Assembly: GCF_001792815.1 (NCBI RefSeq)
Contig: NZ_CP017674.1
Coordinates: 1,860,001-1,924,000 of the forward strand
From: Microbacterium sp. BH-3-3-3
Lineage (GTDB): Bacteria > Actinomycetota > Actinomycetes > Actinomycetales > Microbacteriaceae
Length of the DNA stretch: 64,000 nt
Direction: 5' to 3'
The notes under the pieces: generated by a model
Databases searched by the model: none
Told to the model about the DNA's origin: nothing
The model's input: the letters and a program-made list of their open reading frames with translations, nothing else
Translations under genes and position numbers: made by a program
In this document: one piece after another, positions 7,841-14,254 of the stretch
Numbering within the stretch: the stretch's first letter is position 1
Layout of the letters: each line of letters starts with the position of its first letter

Positions 7841-9904
7841 ATGAGGGAGAACACCACGACCCGCCGCGTGAGCGCGGTCGCGCGCCGCATCCCGGCCACG
7901 CTCGCACTCGTCGGCATCCTGATCCTCGTCGGCGTCGCGGTGGGTGCACTGTGGCAGCCGTTCACCGCGTCTCCCCTGTTCCCGAGCGTGGCCTACGGCC
8001 TGCCGGCGCTCGAGGCGGGCCGCTGGTGGACGCCGCTCACCGGCTCGTTCTTCGTCGGCGCCCCCTGGGTCTACGCGCTCGTCGTTCCGGGTCTGGCCGG
8101 CATGGCGCTGCTGGAGTTCCGTCGGGGCAGTCGCGTGGCACTGGCCTACTTCGGCACCGGCCAGCTCTTCTCCGTTCTCGCCGCGGCCGCGTTCCTGTGG
8201 GGCGCCGCCCTGCTCCCGTGGGCGTGGGCCCAGGAGCAGGCGATGGCGCTCGGTGTGGGACCCTCCGGCGGCATCGTCGCCTGTCTCGCGGCCGCCGTCG
8301 GGGTCCTGCCCTCACCCTGGCGCCTGCGCGCCGGCACGACGCTGATCGCCGTCCTGTCGGTGACGTTCCTGTACTGGGGAACGTTGTCCGACCTGCAGCA
8401 CGTGTTCGCCGCCGCGCTGGTGCTGGGCGTCGACCGCTCCCTGCGCCCGCAACGCGTGAGTGTGCGAGAGCAGCGACTGATCGCGTTCGCCCTGGTGTGC
8501 ACCCTCGGGGCGATGGAGATCATCGGCTACGTCGCTCCCATGACGGGCCCCTTCGGCTCGTCGGGCCCCGCCGACGGCTCGTGGCTCGACGTCGCCGTCA
8601 ACACCGTGCTCGTGCTCGTCGTCGCCCTGGCTCTCCACCGCGGCCGGCGCTGGGCGTGGATCGTGCTCCTGGCCTACAGCGCCCTGAACCTCGTGCTCGT
8701 TCTGCTCACGCTGGTCCTCGCCGTGCTCGTGGGCGTGACCGAGCTCGAAGCCGACCTGGATGCCGACCTCACCAGCATCCTCGCCTCGTCGACGCTGTGG
8801 ATCCTGGCGGCGGCGTATTTCGTGCTCGTGCGCGCGGCTTTCCGCGCCCGCCCGCGCGCGGCCCTCGGCGACGCGCCCGCCCCCGGGGTCGAAGACGTGA
8901 AGACCGAGCTGCGGGCCTCGGGCGGCGGGACCCTGTCGTGGATGACCACGTGGGAGGGGATGTCGTACGCGCGATTCGGTCGGGGGATCGTCGCGTACCA
9001 GCGGCGCTCGGGCGTGGCGCTCGCCCTGGCCGATCCGCTCGGTCCGGTCGAGACGCGCGCCGCCACCGTGCGGGCGTTCATCGAGAGCGCCGAGGCCGCC
9101 GGGCTCGCGCCCTGCTTCTTCAGCGCCGACGACGCGACGCGTGCGGCGGTGCCCTCGGACTGGCGCAGCATCGTGGTGGCCGACGACACCGTCGTCGACC
9201 TGCCGGGTCTGGCCTTCACCGGCAAGGCATGGGGCGACGTGCGCACGTCGCTCAACCGCGCACAGCGCGAGGGGATGACGTTCCGTCTCTCGCGCCTCGC
9301 CGACGAGACCTGGGGCGTGCGTCAACAGCTGCGTGCCATCTCCGAGAGCTGGGTCGACGAGAAGGACCTGCCCGAGATGGGGTTCACGCTCGGCACCCTG
9401 CACGAGGCGGCCGACCCCGAGGTCCGCATCGCCCTCGCCGTCTCGCCGCACGGCGACGTCGACGGCTTCCTGTCGTGGCTGCCGATCTACGGCGATGGGG
9501 CGGTGCGCGGGTGGACGCTCGATCTCATGCGCCGACGCGAAGGCGGGTTCGGGCCGGTGATGGAGTACCTGATCGGCTCGTCGGCGCAGCAGTTCTCCAC
9601 GGAGGGGGCGGCCGTGATGTCGCTGTCCGGCGCGCCGCTGGCGCACGAGTACCCCGCCGACGCCGGGGCCATCGTCGACCTGCAGGCGCGCATGGCGAGC
9701 ATGCTGGAGCCCGTGTACGGGTTCGCTTCGCTGCACCGCTTCAAGCAGAAGTTCCACCCGCGGTACGAGACGCTCTCGCTCCTCTACCGCGACGAGGCCG
9801 ACCTCGCGCGCATCGGTGCCGCACTGACGCGGGCGTTCCTGCCGCACGCCACGATCCGGCAGTTCGCCTCCGCGGGCGTCGATCTGGTGCGCCACGAACA
9901 GTGA
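7841..9904 (+). CDS. Rhomboid-like membrane domain fused to a phosphatidylglycerol lysyltransferase-type domain (DUF2156)
   Basis: 687 residues. Residues about 20-200 form a six-helix rhomboid-like domain with GxSG-type GVGPSGG (Ser142) and a His in the last helix (LQHVF, His187), the Ser/His dyad of intramembrane proteases. Three to four more helices follow (about 210-335). The C-terminal cytoplasmic domain (about 350-660) resembles the MprF/LysX-type aminoacyl-lipid synthase fold: YARFGRGIVAYQRR, LADPLGP, MGFTLGTLHE and LGSLHRFK-like FASLHRFKQKFHPRYE. Such domains transfer Lys or another amino acid from tRNA to lipid and change surface charge. ATG 7841 follows TATCTT (7828-7833). A strong bidirectional terminator separates it from the cold-shock gene. 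Confidence 0.8.
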   Translation: MRENTTTRRVSAVARRIPATLALVGILILVGVAVGALWQPFTASPLFPSVAYGLPALEAGRWWTPLTGSFFVGAPWVYALVVPGLAGMALLEFRRGSRVALAYFGTGQLFSVLAAAAFLWGAALLPWAWAQEQAMALGVGPSGGIVACLAAAVGVLPSPWRLRAGTTLIAVLSVTFLYWGTLSDLQHVFAAALVLGVDRSLRPQRVSVREQRLIAFALVCTLGAMEIIGYVAPMTGPFGSSGPADGSWLDVAVNTVLVLVVALALHRGRRWAWIVLLAYSALNLVLVLLTLVLAVLVGVTELEADLDADLTSILASSTLWILAAAYFVLVRAAFRARPRAALGDAPAPGVEDVKTELRASGGGTLSWMTTWEGMSYARFGRGIVAYQRRSGVALALADPLGPVETRAATVRAFIESAEAAGLAPCFFSADDATRAAVPSDWRSIVVADDTVVDLPGLAFTGKAWGDVRTSLNRAQREGMTFRLSRLADETWGVRQQLRAISESWVDEKDLPEMGFTLGTLHEAADPEVRIALAVSPHGDVDGFLSWLPIYGDGAVRGWTLDLMRRREGGFGPVMEYLIGSSAQQFSTEGAAVMSLSGAPLAHEYPADAGAIVDLQARMASMLEPVYGFASLHRFKQKFHPRYETLSLLYRDEADLARIGAALTRAFLPHATIRQFASAGVDLVRHEQ

Positions 9905-9954
9905 CGGCCCCGGCCGCGCACGATCGTCGAGTGACGCGAGCGCGGCCGGGGCCG
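9905..9954. terminator. Bidirectional hairpin terminator
   Basis: Perfect 14-bp inverted repeat (9905-9918 with 9941-9954, CGGCCCCGGCCGCG) around a 22-base loop. It sits between two convergent genes, the rhomboid fusion and the cold-shock gene, immediately after the former's stop codon. There is no U-run, as is common in high-GC Actinobacteria. Confidence 0.8.
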
Positions 9955-9976
9955 ATCCGGGACGTACCCGAGAAGA

Positions 9977-10183
9977 TCAGATGACGCGGATGTCCTCGGC
10001 CTGAAGGCCCTTGGGACCCTGGGCGACCTCGAACTCGACGCGCTGGTTCTCTTCGAGCGAGCGGTAGCCGCCCGACTGGATCGCGCTGTAGTGCGCGAAG
10101 ACGTCCTGACCGCCGTCATCGGGGGCGATGAAGCCGAAGCCCTTTTCCGAGTTGAACCACTTGACCGTGCCCTGCGTGCTCAT
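9977..10183 (-). CDS. Cold-shock protein (CspA family)
   Basis: 68 residues from ATG 10183 (two extra residues if ATG 10189 is used). A single OB-fold cold-shock domain: [19 protein letters not shown] contains RNP1 (KGFGFI), and VFAHYSAI is the RNP2 region. It is a single-stranded nucleic-acid chaperone acting on mRNA in the cytoplasm. The protein is the standard length for the family. A long non-coding stretch upstream (10184 to about 10540) is compatible with the long leader common to csp genes, but no specific thermosensor is recognisable. Confidence 0.93.
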   Translation of the reverse strand: MSTQGTVKWFNSEKGFGFIAPDDGGQDVFAHYSAIQSGGYRSLEENQRVEFEVAQGPKGLQAEDIRVI

Positions 10184-10543
10184 CGTCATGCCGTTTTCCG
10201 CTTGAGCCGGCACCGTGCGCGCCGGACTGTGCCCCCACGGTAACGGGCCGGATCACTCGGCGCACAGGTCCGTGACACAAACGTTGCGTCGATCGCCGGG
10301 GTGGTGGTGTCCCCATGCGCGGTAGACCGGCCGGTGCGCGAGAGGGAATCACTCCGGAGCCCATACGACGCCCGGGCTGAGCATTGCTCAAAGCCCGGGC
10401 GTCGACGGATCCCCCCGGATATGTCACGCGAGGCGTGACGTGATGACATTACCGGTCGCGCGAGCCTCTGCGCGACAAGAAAACGAAGAATCAGGTAGTT
10501 ATGGCGATGTTCTGTGATAACCGGGAGTCGTATGATCCGCGTG
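10184..10543. other. 360-bp intergenic region between csp and a GntR gene
   Basis: No convincing coding sequence. It holds the upstream region of the minus-strand cold-shock gene, two hairpins (10366-10404 and a 7-bp-stem one at 10423-10439), and the promoter of the plus-strand GntR gene, with TATGAT at 10531-10536. Confidence 0.7.
10366..10404. terminator. Isolated strong hairpin (orphan terminator)
   Basis: A 13-bp arm CGACGCCCGGGCT (10366-10378) pairs exactly with 10392-10404. The inner TGAGCA-T-TGCTCA extends the stem, leaving almost no loop. No known gene ends next to it: the neighbours run away from it on both sides. It may terminate a small RNA or insulate the divergent promoters. Confidence 0.55.
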
Positions 10544-11152
10544 ATGGACACCCGGAGACGCGCTTCTGCGCTCGTCGAGGAGGCGTATTCCGCCCTCGGC
10601 GAGGCGATCGTCGACGGGCGCCTGCGACCCGGTGACCGTTTGCGCGACGTCGAATTGGCGGAGCTCATGGGCATCTCTCGCACCCCCGTGCGCGAGGCCC
10701 TGCAGAAACTCGAGCGCATCGGCCTCGTGGAGGTCGCCGCCAACCGGTACACCCGCGTCTCGGAGCTGACCGACCGCGCGCGGACCGACATGCGGGAGTA
10801 CGCCGCGCACACCATCGCGGGGGCGATGCGGGTTGCCCTCCCCCGCCTCACCGCCGCCGGCATGGACACCGCCGTGCGGCACGTCGACGCCATGCGCGAC
10901 GCCGAGACCTCGCCGTCGTACGTGACGGCCGTGCTCGCCCTGTACGCCCACGTGGTGGCCGGTTCGCGCAATATCGTCTTTGCAAAGGCGCTCGCCCAGA
11001 CCCAGCTGGTGCTGCGCCGCAATCTCGACGGCTGGACGAGCATCGACGGGGACACCCGCGGCCCCCTGTTCCGACACCTGCGCGGGCAGGTGTCGGCGCG
11101 CGACGCGAACGGCGCCACCTGGACGTTCCTCGCCCTGCACGGCTTCGCCTGA
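10544..11152 (+). CDS. GntR-family transcriptional regulator
   Basis: About 203 residues. The winged helix is at residues 8-70: AYSALGEAIVDGRLRPGDRL, then ELAELMGISRTPVREALQKL and GLVEVAANRYTRV, the standard GntR pattern with TPVREAL in the recognition helix. The C-terminal helical effector domain is short for FCD and has lost clear metal-binding histidines. ATG 10544 follows TATGAT (10531-10536) by seven bases (leaderless). ATG 10532, preceded by GGGAG, is the alternative and adds four residues. Target genes are not obvious from the neighbours. Confidence 0.85.
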   Translation: MDTRRRASALVEEAYSALGEAIVDGRLRPGDRLRDVELAELMGISRTPVREALQKLERIGLVEVAANRYTRVSELTDRARTDMREYAAHTIAGAMRVALPRLTAAGMDTAVRHVDAMRDAETSPSYVTAVLALYAHVVAGSRNIVFAKALAQTQLVLRRNLDGWTSIDGDTRGPLFRHLRGQVSARDANGATWTFLALHGFA

Positions 11153-11200
11153 CGGCGCAAGGCCGGCGGGGCACAGGGAGCCCTTCGCTAGCGTGGCGCC

Positions 11201-11629
11201 ATGCCCCACATCGAGCTGCGCGACCTTCGTGACGAGGATCGGGATGCCGCCTTCGCGGCGCTCCGCGACAGTACCTCGACGTGGCCACGGGTGTCGATCG
11301 ACGACCGCGCCTCGTTCGACCGGTGGGTCGACGGCGACGGCGCGAGTGTGCACGCCATCGTCGAAGACGCCGCGGTCGTGGGGGTCGCCGCCGCACTCGA
11401 CGTCGACGAAGACCGCGAGATCCTGCTCGCGGTGTCGCCGCACGCGGGCGACGAGGCCGCCACCGAGGCGCTGCGTCTGCTCACCGTGCGCGAACCGGAA
11501 CGCCCGCTGTACGCCTGCGTGTCCGCCGACGACGATCCTTCGCACGCCGTTCTCGCCCGCCTCGGTTTCGTCGAGCACGAGCGCGACGGCGCCGACATCG
11601 TCTACGTCCTGCCGCCGACCCTGGAGTAA
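11201..11629 (+). CDS. GNAT-like acetyltransferase
   Basis: 142 residues. An N-terminal IELRDLRDEDRDAAFAAL opening, a central strand (AAALDVDEDREILLAVSP) and the closing VLARLGFVEHERDGADIVYVL are typical of GNAT N-acetyltransferases. The acetyl-CoA loop (Q/RxxGxG/A) is degenerate: only HAGDEAATEALRLL is present where it should be. It may be a diverged or inactive member. TAGCGT (11189-11194) lies six bases before the ATG, so it probably has its own leaderless promoter. Confidence 0.65.
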   Translation: MPHIELRDLRDEDRDAAFAALRDSTSTWPRVSIDDRASFDRWVDGDGASVHAIVEDAAVVGVAAALDVDEDREILLAVSPHAGDEAATEALRLLTVREPERPLYACVSADDDPSHAVLARLGFVEHERDGADIVYVLPPTLE

Positions 11630-11674
11630 GCCAGGGCCGTTGACCTCCCGTGGCATCCGTGTTCGGCTGGAGTC

Positions 11675-12076
11675 ATGGGAAGCGAATGGTGGTGGGCCGC
11701 TTTCGCGGCCATCGGTGCCGCGCTGTGGTGGTGGTCGATCCACCTGACCCTGGGGGCGTACCCGCGAGAGCCTGTGTCCTACTGGGCGACCCCGCGAAAG
11801 GCGCCCCGTCGAGCCGTCGCATCGCGCGCCGTCGGGATCGGGCTGACGGTCTTCGGGGTCGGCATGATGCCTCGGCTCATCGAGACGCAGCCGTGGGCGG
11901 CGGCCCTTATCGCGGGCGGCGCGATCATCGCCCTCATCTGGGTGCCCTACGTGATCGCCATCGCCGCGCACAACCGCCGGGTCGTCGCGAGCGACGCACC
12001 CGCCGCGGAGCGCGCTTCTACCTCCCGCGGCCAGAACCCGCCGTCGCCCGCCGCGGACGTTCGCCGCGCCCCCTAG
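11675..12076 (+). CDS. Small membrane protein of unknown function
   Basis: 133 residues with an extremely Trp-rich start (EWWWAAFAAIGAALWWW) forming the first transmembrane helix and two more hydrophobic helices near residues 50-66 and 74-95, then a hydrophilic tail rich in Ala/Ser/Pro. GGAG lies just before the ATG. No domain is recognised. Its 3' end overlaps the stop of the convergent 45-residue gene by four bases. Confidence 0.6.
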   Translation: MGSEWWWAAFAAIGAALWWWSIHLTLGAYPREPVSYWATPRKAPRRAVASRAVGIGLTVFGVGMMPRLIETQPWAAALIAGGAIIALIWVPYVIAIAAHNRRVVASDAPAAERASTSRGQNPPSPAADVRRAP

Positions 12077-12210
12077 TTCGGCTCTTCCGACTCCTCGAGT
12101 GACTCGTCGACCTCGATCGACGAGTCGTCGGTGGCGCTGGCCTGTTCGGCTCGCTCCGCCTGCTGCTCGGCCCGGGCGTAGGCCTCTTCGACGCGGCGCT
12201 TCTCCGACAT
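12073..12210 (-). CDS. Small acidic protein (45 residues)
   Basis: A short open frame from ATG 12210 to TAG 12073, preceded by GAGGGG six bases upstream. The N-terminal half is a charged helix (KRRVEEAYARAEQQAERAEQ), and the C-terminal half is strongly acidic (EVDESLEESEEPN). Codon choice (GC-ending third positions) and the ribosome binding site support a real gene. The function is unknown; charged helical mini-proteins like this are common in Microbacteriaceae. Confidence 0.55.
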   Translation of the reverse strand: MSEKRRVEEAYARAEQQAERAEQASATDDSSIEVDESLEESEEPN

Positions 12211-12276
12211 GAACGTCCCCTCGGTGATCGATCGTCCGACCAACCTAGGGTCGACGATCCCGCGGCGGAAGATCCC

Positions 12277-13275
12277 TCACCGACGCGACACCGTCGCCAC
12301 GACCGGGCGGTGGTCGCTCCCGGCGTCGTCGAAGCCAGTGACGACCGCGAATCCGCGTGCCTCCCAGTCGCCACCGGTGAGCACGTGGTCGATCGGTGCG
12401 GCGAGCGCGGCTGGCAACCGCACGGGCCAGGTGCCCACGGCCGCGGCACCCCGATCGGCGGCGGCGTCGCGGCATCCGCCGATCACCCCTCCGTCGCGAC
12501 CCAGCCCCGAGAAGTGGTCCAGCGTCGCGTTCAGGTCCCCCGCCACGATGACGTCGGGCTCCGCGCATCGCGCGGCGACCCAGTCCAGCCCCTCGACCCA
12601 CTCGGTCATGATCAGCGGCAACGGGGGCAGAGGGTGAGCGGCCACCAGCACGGGGCCGTCGCCATCGCTCGGCCGCCACACGCCGCTCGGTACGCCGGGA
12701 GTCGATCCCGCCGACGCGTCGCGTTCGTACGGGCCGAGCGAGGTCGCGATCAGGATCGAGGTCGGCACGGGATCATCGCCCGGCTCCGACACGACGGTGT
12801 CGTGCGTCATCTCGATACCATCCCGAGCCAGGATGCCGACCACCGCGGCCGCCGCGATCGCATCGGTCTCGGGCAGGCTCACCACGTCGGCCCCCGTCTC
12901 GCGCACGAGCCGCGCGATGCTCTCGGGCGACGCGCCGCCGCCGTAGGTGTTCCACGCGACGACGGTCAGATCACCCTCCGCGATCGCACTGCCTCCGCCC
13001 CGCGCGAGCAGGACGGCACCGTGACCGACCGTCGCCGCGGCGAGCGTGATCGCGAGGGCCGCTGCCACGCTCCATCGTCGCCGCAGCACCGCCACCACGG
13101 TGGCCACGAGCGCAAGAGCACCGAGAACGAGGGCCAGGATGCCGCGGAACGGGATCGCATTCGACACGAGGGGCAGCCGGTGCAGACCGAGGGCCTGCGG
13201 CCACACGCAGATCACCGCCAGCAGCACCCCGATCACCAGCGCGATGACGAAGGGGCGGCGTCGGGTGTTCGGCAT
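12277..13275 (-). CDS. Membrane-anchored endonuclease/exonuclease/phosphatase (EEP) family protein
   Basis: 332 residues. Three N-terminal transmembrane helices (about residues 10-30, 40-62, 70-92) are followed by an extracytoplasmic EEP domain with motifs in order: VVAWNTYGGG (Asn), VSLPETD (catalytic Glu), VAAHPLPPLP, VIVAGDLNATLDHFSGL (DxN) and GSDHRPVVAT (Asp-His). This fold hydrolyses phosphodiesters, for example in lipids or nucleic acids. Membrane anchoring suggests a surface substrate. It is the standard actinobacterial arrangement of 3 TM plus EEP. Confidence 0.85.
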   Translation of the reverse strand: MPNTRRRPFVIALVIGVLLAVICVWPQALGLHRLPLVSNAIPFRGILALVLGALALVATVVAVLRRRWSVAAALAITLAAATVGHGAVLLARGGGSAIAEGDLTVVAWNTYGGGASPESIARLVRETGADVVSLPETDAIAAAAVVGILARDGIEMTHDTVVSEPGDDPVPTSILIATSLGPYERDASAGSTPGVPSGVWRPSDGDGPVLVAAHPLPPLPLIMTEWVEGLDWVAARCAEPDVIVAGDLNATLDHFSGLGRDGGVIGGCRDAAADRGAAAVGTWPVRLPAALAAPIDHVLTGGDWEARGFAVVTGFDDAGSDHRPVVATVSRR

Positions 13276-13306
13276 CCGGACAGTAAAGCGGATCCCCGTG
13301 CACGCA

Positions 13307-13345
13307 GAAGGGCCCGGGGCGCGGTTCCACCGCCCCGGGCCCTTC
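13307..13345. terminator. Bidirectional hairpin terminator
   Basis: Perfect 15-bp inverted repeat (13307-13321 with 13331-13345; GAAGGGCCCGGGGCG) with a 9-base loop. It lies between the EEP gene start and the GlsB stop, so it terminates the GlsB message before it enters the EEP gene. Confidence 0.8.
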
Positions 13346-13353
13346 GTTTCACC

Positions 13354-13620
13354 TCAGCGCGCGGAGCGGCGGCTGGTGATGAAGCCGTAGATGAGCAGCA
13401 CGATGATCGAGCCGCCGATGGCCAGCAGCCAGGTCTGGATCGAGAAGAAGTCCTGCAGGGGTGCGTTGAAGATCAGGCCACCCAGGAAACCGCCGAGCAG
13501 CGCGCCCACGACGCCGAGGAGCAGCGTGATGAGCCAGCCGCCGCCCTGCTTACCGGGCAGGATCAGCTTGGCGATGGCGCCGGCCAGCAGGCCGAGAAGA
13601 AGAAATCCGAAGAATCCCAT
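13354..13620 (-). CDS. GlsB/YeaQ/YmgE-family stress-response membrane protein
   Basis: 88 residues, three transmembrane helices with the family's glycine patterning: LLLGLLAGAIAKLILPG, GGWLITLLLGVVGALLGGFLGG, then the FSIQTWLLAIGGSIIVLLIYG helix. These transglycosylase-associated-family proteins are small membrane proteins induced by envelope or acid stress; the mechanism is not known. ATG 13620 is preceded by AAGGGA. It stands alone between two strong terminator hairpins. Confidence 0.88.
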   Translation of the reverse strand: MGFFGFLLLGLLAGAIAKLILPGKQGGGWLITLLLGVVGALLGGFLGGLIFNAPLQDFFSIQTWLLAIGGSIIVLLIYGFITSRRSAR

Positions 13621-14126
13621 GATGTGTCCCTTTCGCGAGTGTGAACCGAAGACCGCTCTCGCGGGTCCCTCGATTCATCCAGCTTGCTCCCAGGTTCGAT
13701 TCTCGGGGGGTGGGTTGCGTTCGAGCCGAACATGGTGTTCGGGGTCGATGAGGTCGGTCTGACGGGGCGGTCCCGGGGAGCCGTCGTCTTTTCAGACGAG
13801 AAAACGCGGCGACTTCGTCGAGGCCCCGCGGCACTTATCCGCTTGTTCACGGCGGCCGACGAGGTATGGCGCGAGAAAGCACGCCGTCGGCGCGGAATCT
13901 GCGGCGACGGGGGCGATTAGCGTCGGCAGGAGCGAGACGTTCGCGCTCGCGTGGGGCTCGCGCTCCCCGTCTCGCTCTCGGTGTCAGTTCGGGTCTGCAC
14001 ACCGATGCTGGGCGGATGCCGCAATTGGGGGCGGCTTCCGCCCAGCCTCCTCCCCGGGGATCGGACGGCGGTGCGGGCAGGAGCCCCAACCCCCTGGTCC
14101 CACCCGCACCGGTCGAGTGCCACCGC
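13621..14126. other. 506-bp intergenic region between GlsB and the lanthipeptide precursor
   Basis: No frame here has a credible start, ribosome site and codon bias together. It contains the GlsB promoter side, an A/T-rich patch around 13785-13805, and the hairpin that probably ends the lanthipeptide operon. No transporter, protease or immunity gene of the lanthipeptide locus is hidden here as far as I can see. Confidence 0.6.
14069..14111 (-). terminator. Probable terminator of the lanthipeptide operon
   Basis: A 9-bp arm CGGTGCGGG (14069-14077) pairs with 14103-14111, with a further GGA/TCC inside. It begins 16 bases past the precursor stop codon on the minus strand. There is no U-run. Confidence 0.55.
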
Positions 14127-14249
14127 CTAGCGGCAGAGGCCGGTCGACGTGCTGCTGTAGCAGATCGACGTGCTCCAGGAGCTGGCGAAGACCGCGCTGC
14201 GCTCGGTCTCACCGCGCTCGAGCGTCTGCAGAGAAAGCAGGTATCCCAT
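14127..14249 (-). CDS. Class III lanthipeptide precursor (LanA), labyrinthopeptin-like
   Basis: 40 residues from ATG 14249 to TAG 14127. The leader begins MGYLLSLQTLERGE, containing the LLxLQxLE-type helix that class III synthetases recognise (ILELQ-like box). The core SSWSTSICYSSTSTGLC holds two perfect tandem S-x2-S-x3-C units (Ser23-Ser26-Cys30 and Ser32-Ser35-Cys39), the substrate pattern for labionin or lanthionine rings. The first unit, S-x-W-S-x3-C, matches the start of labyrinthopeptin cores. The ATG is five bases after the lanKC stop, and its ribosome site (GGGGGGAGGTGA) overlaps the lanKC end, so translation is coupled. The order synthetase-then-precursor is unusual. No other reading fits so well. 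Confidence 0.9.
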   Translation of the reverse strand: MGYLLSLQTLERGETERSAVFASSWSTSICYSSTSTGLCR

Positions 14250-14254
14250 TGATG

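Noticed and set aside
13563..13920. Frames on both strands between GlsB and the lanthipeptide locus
   Set aside because: No ribosome site, weak codon bias, no recognisable protein pattern; they overlap each other and the GlsB gene.
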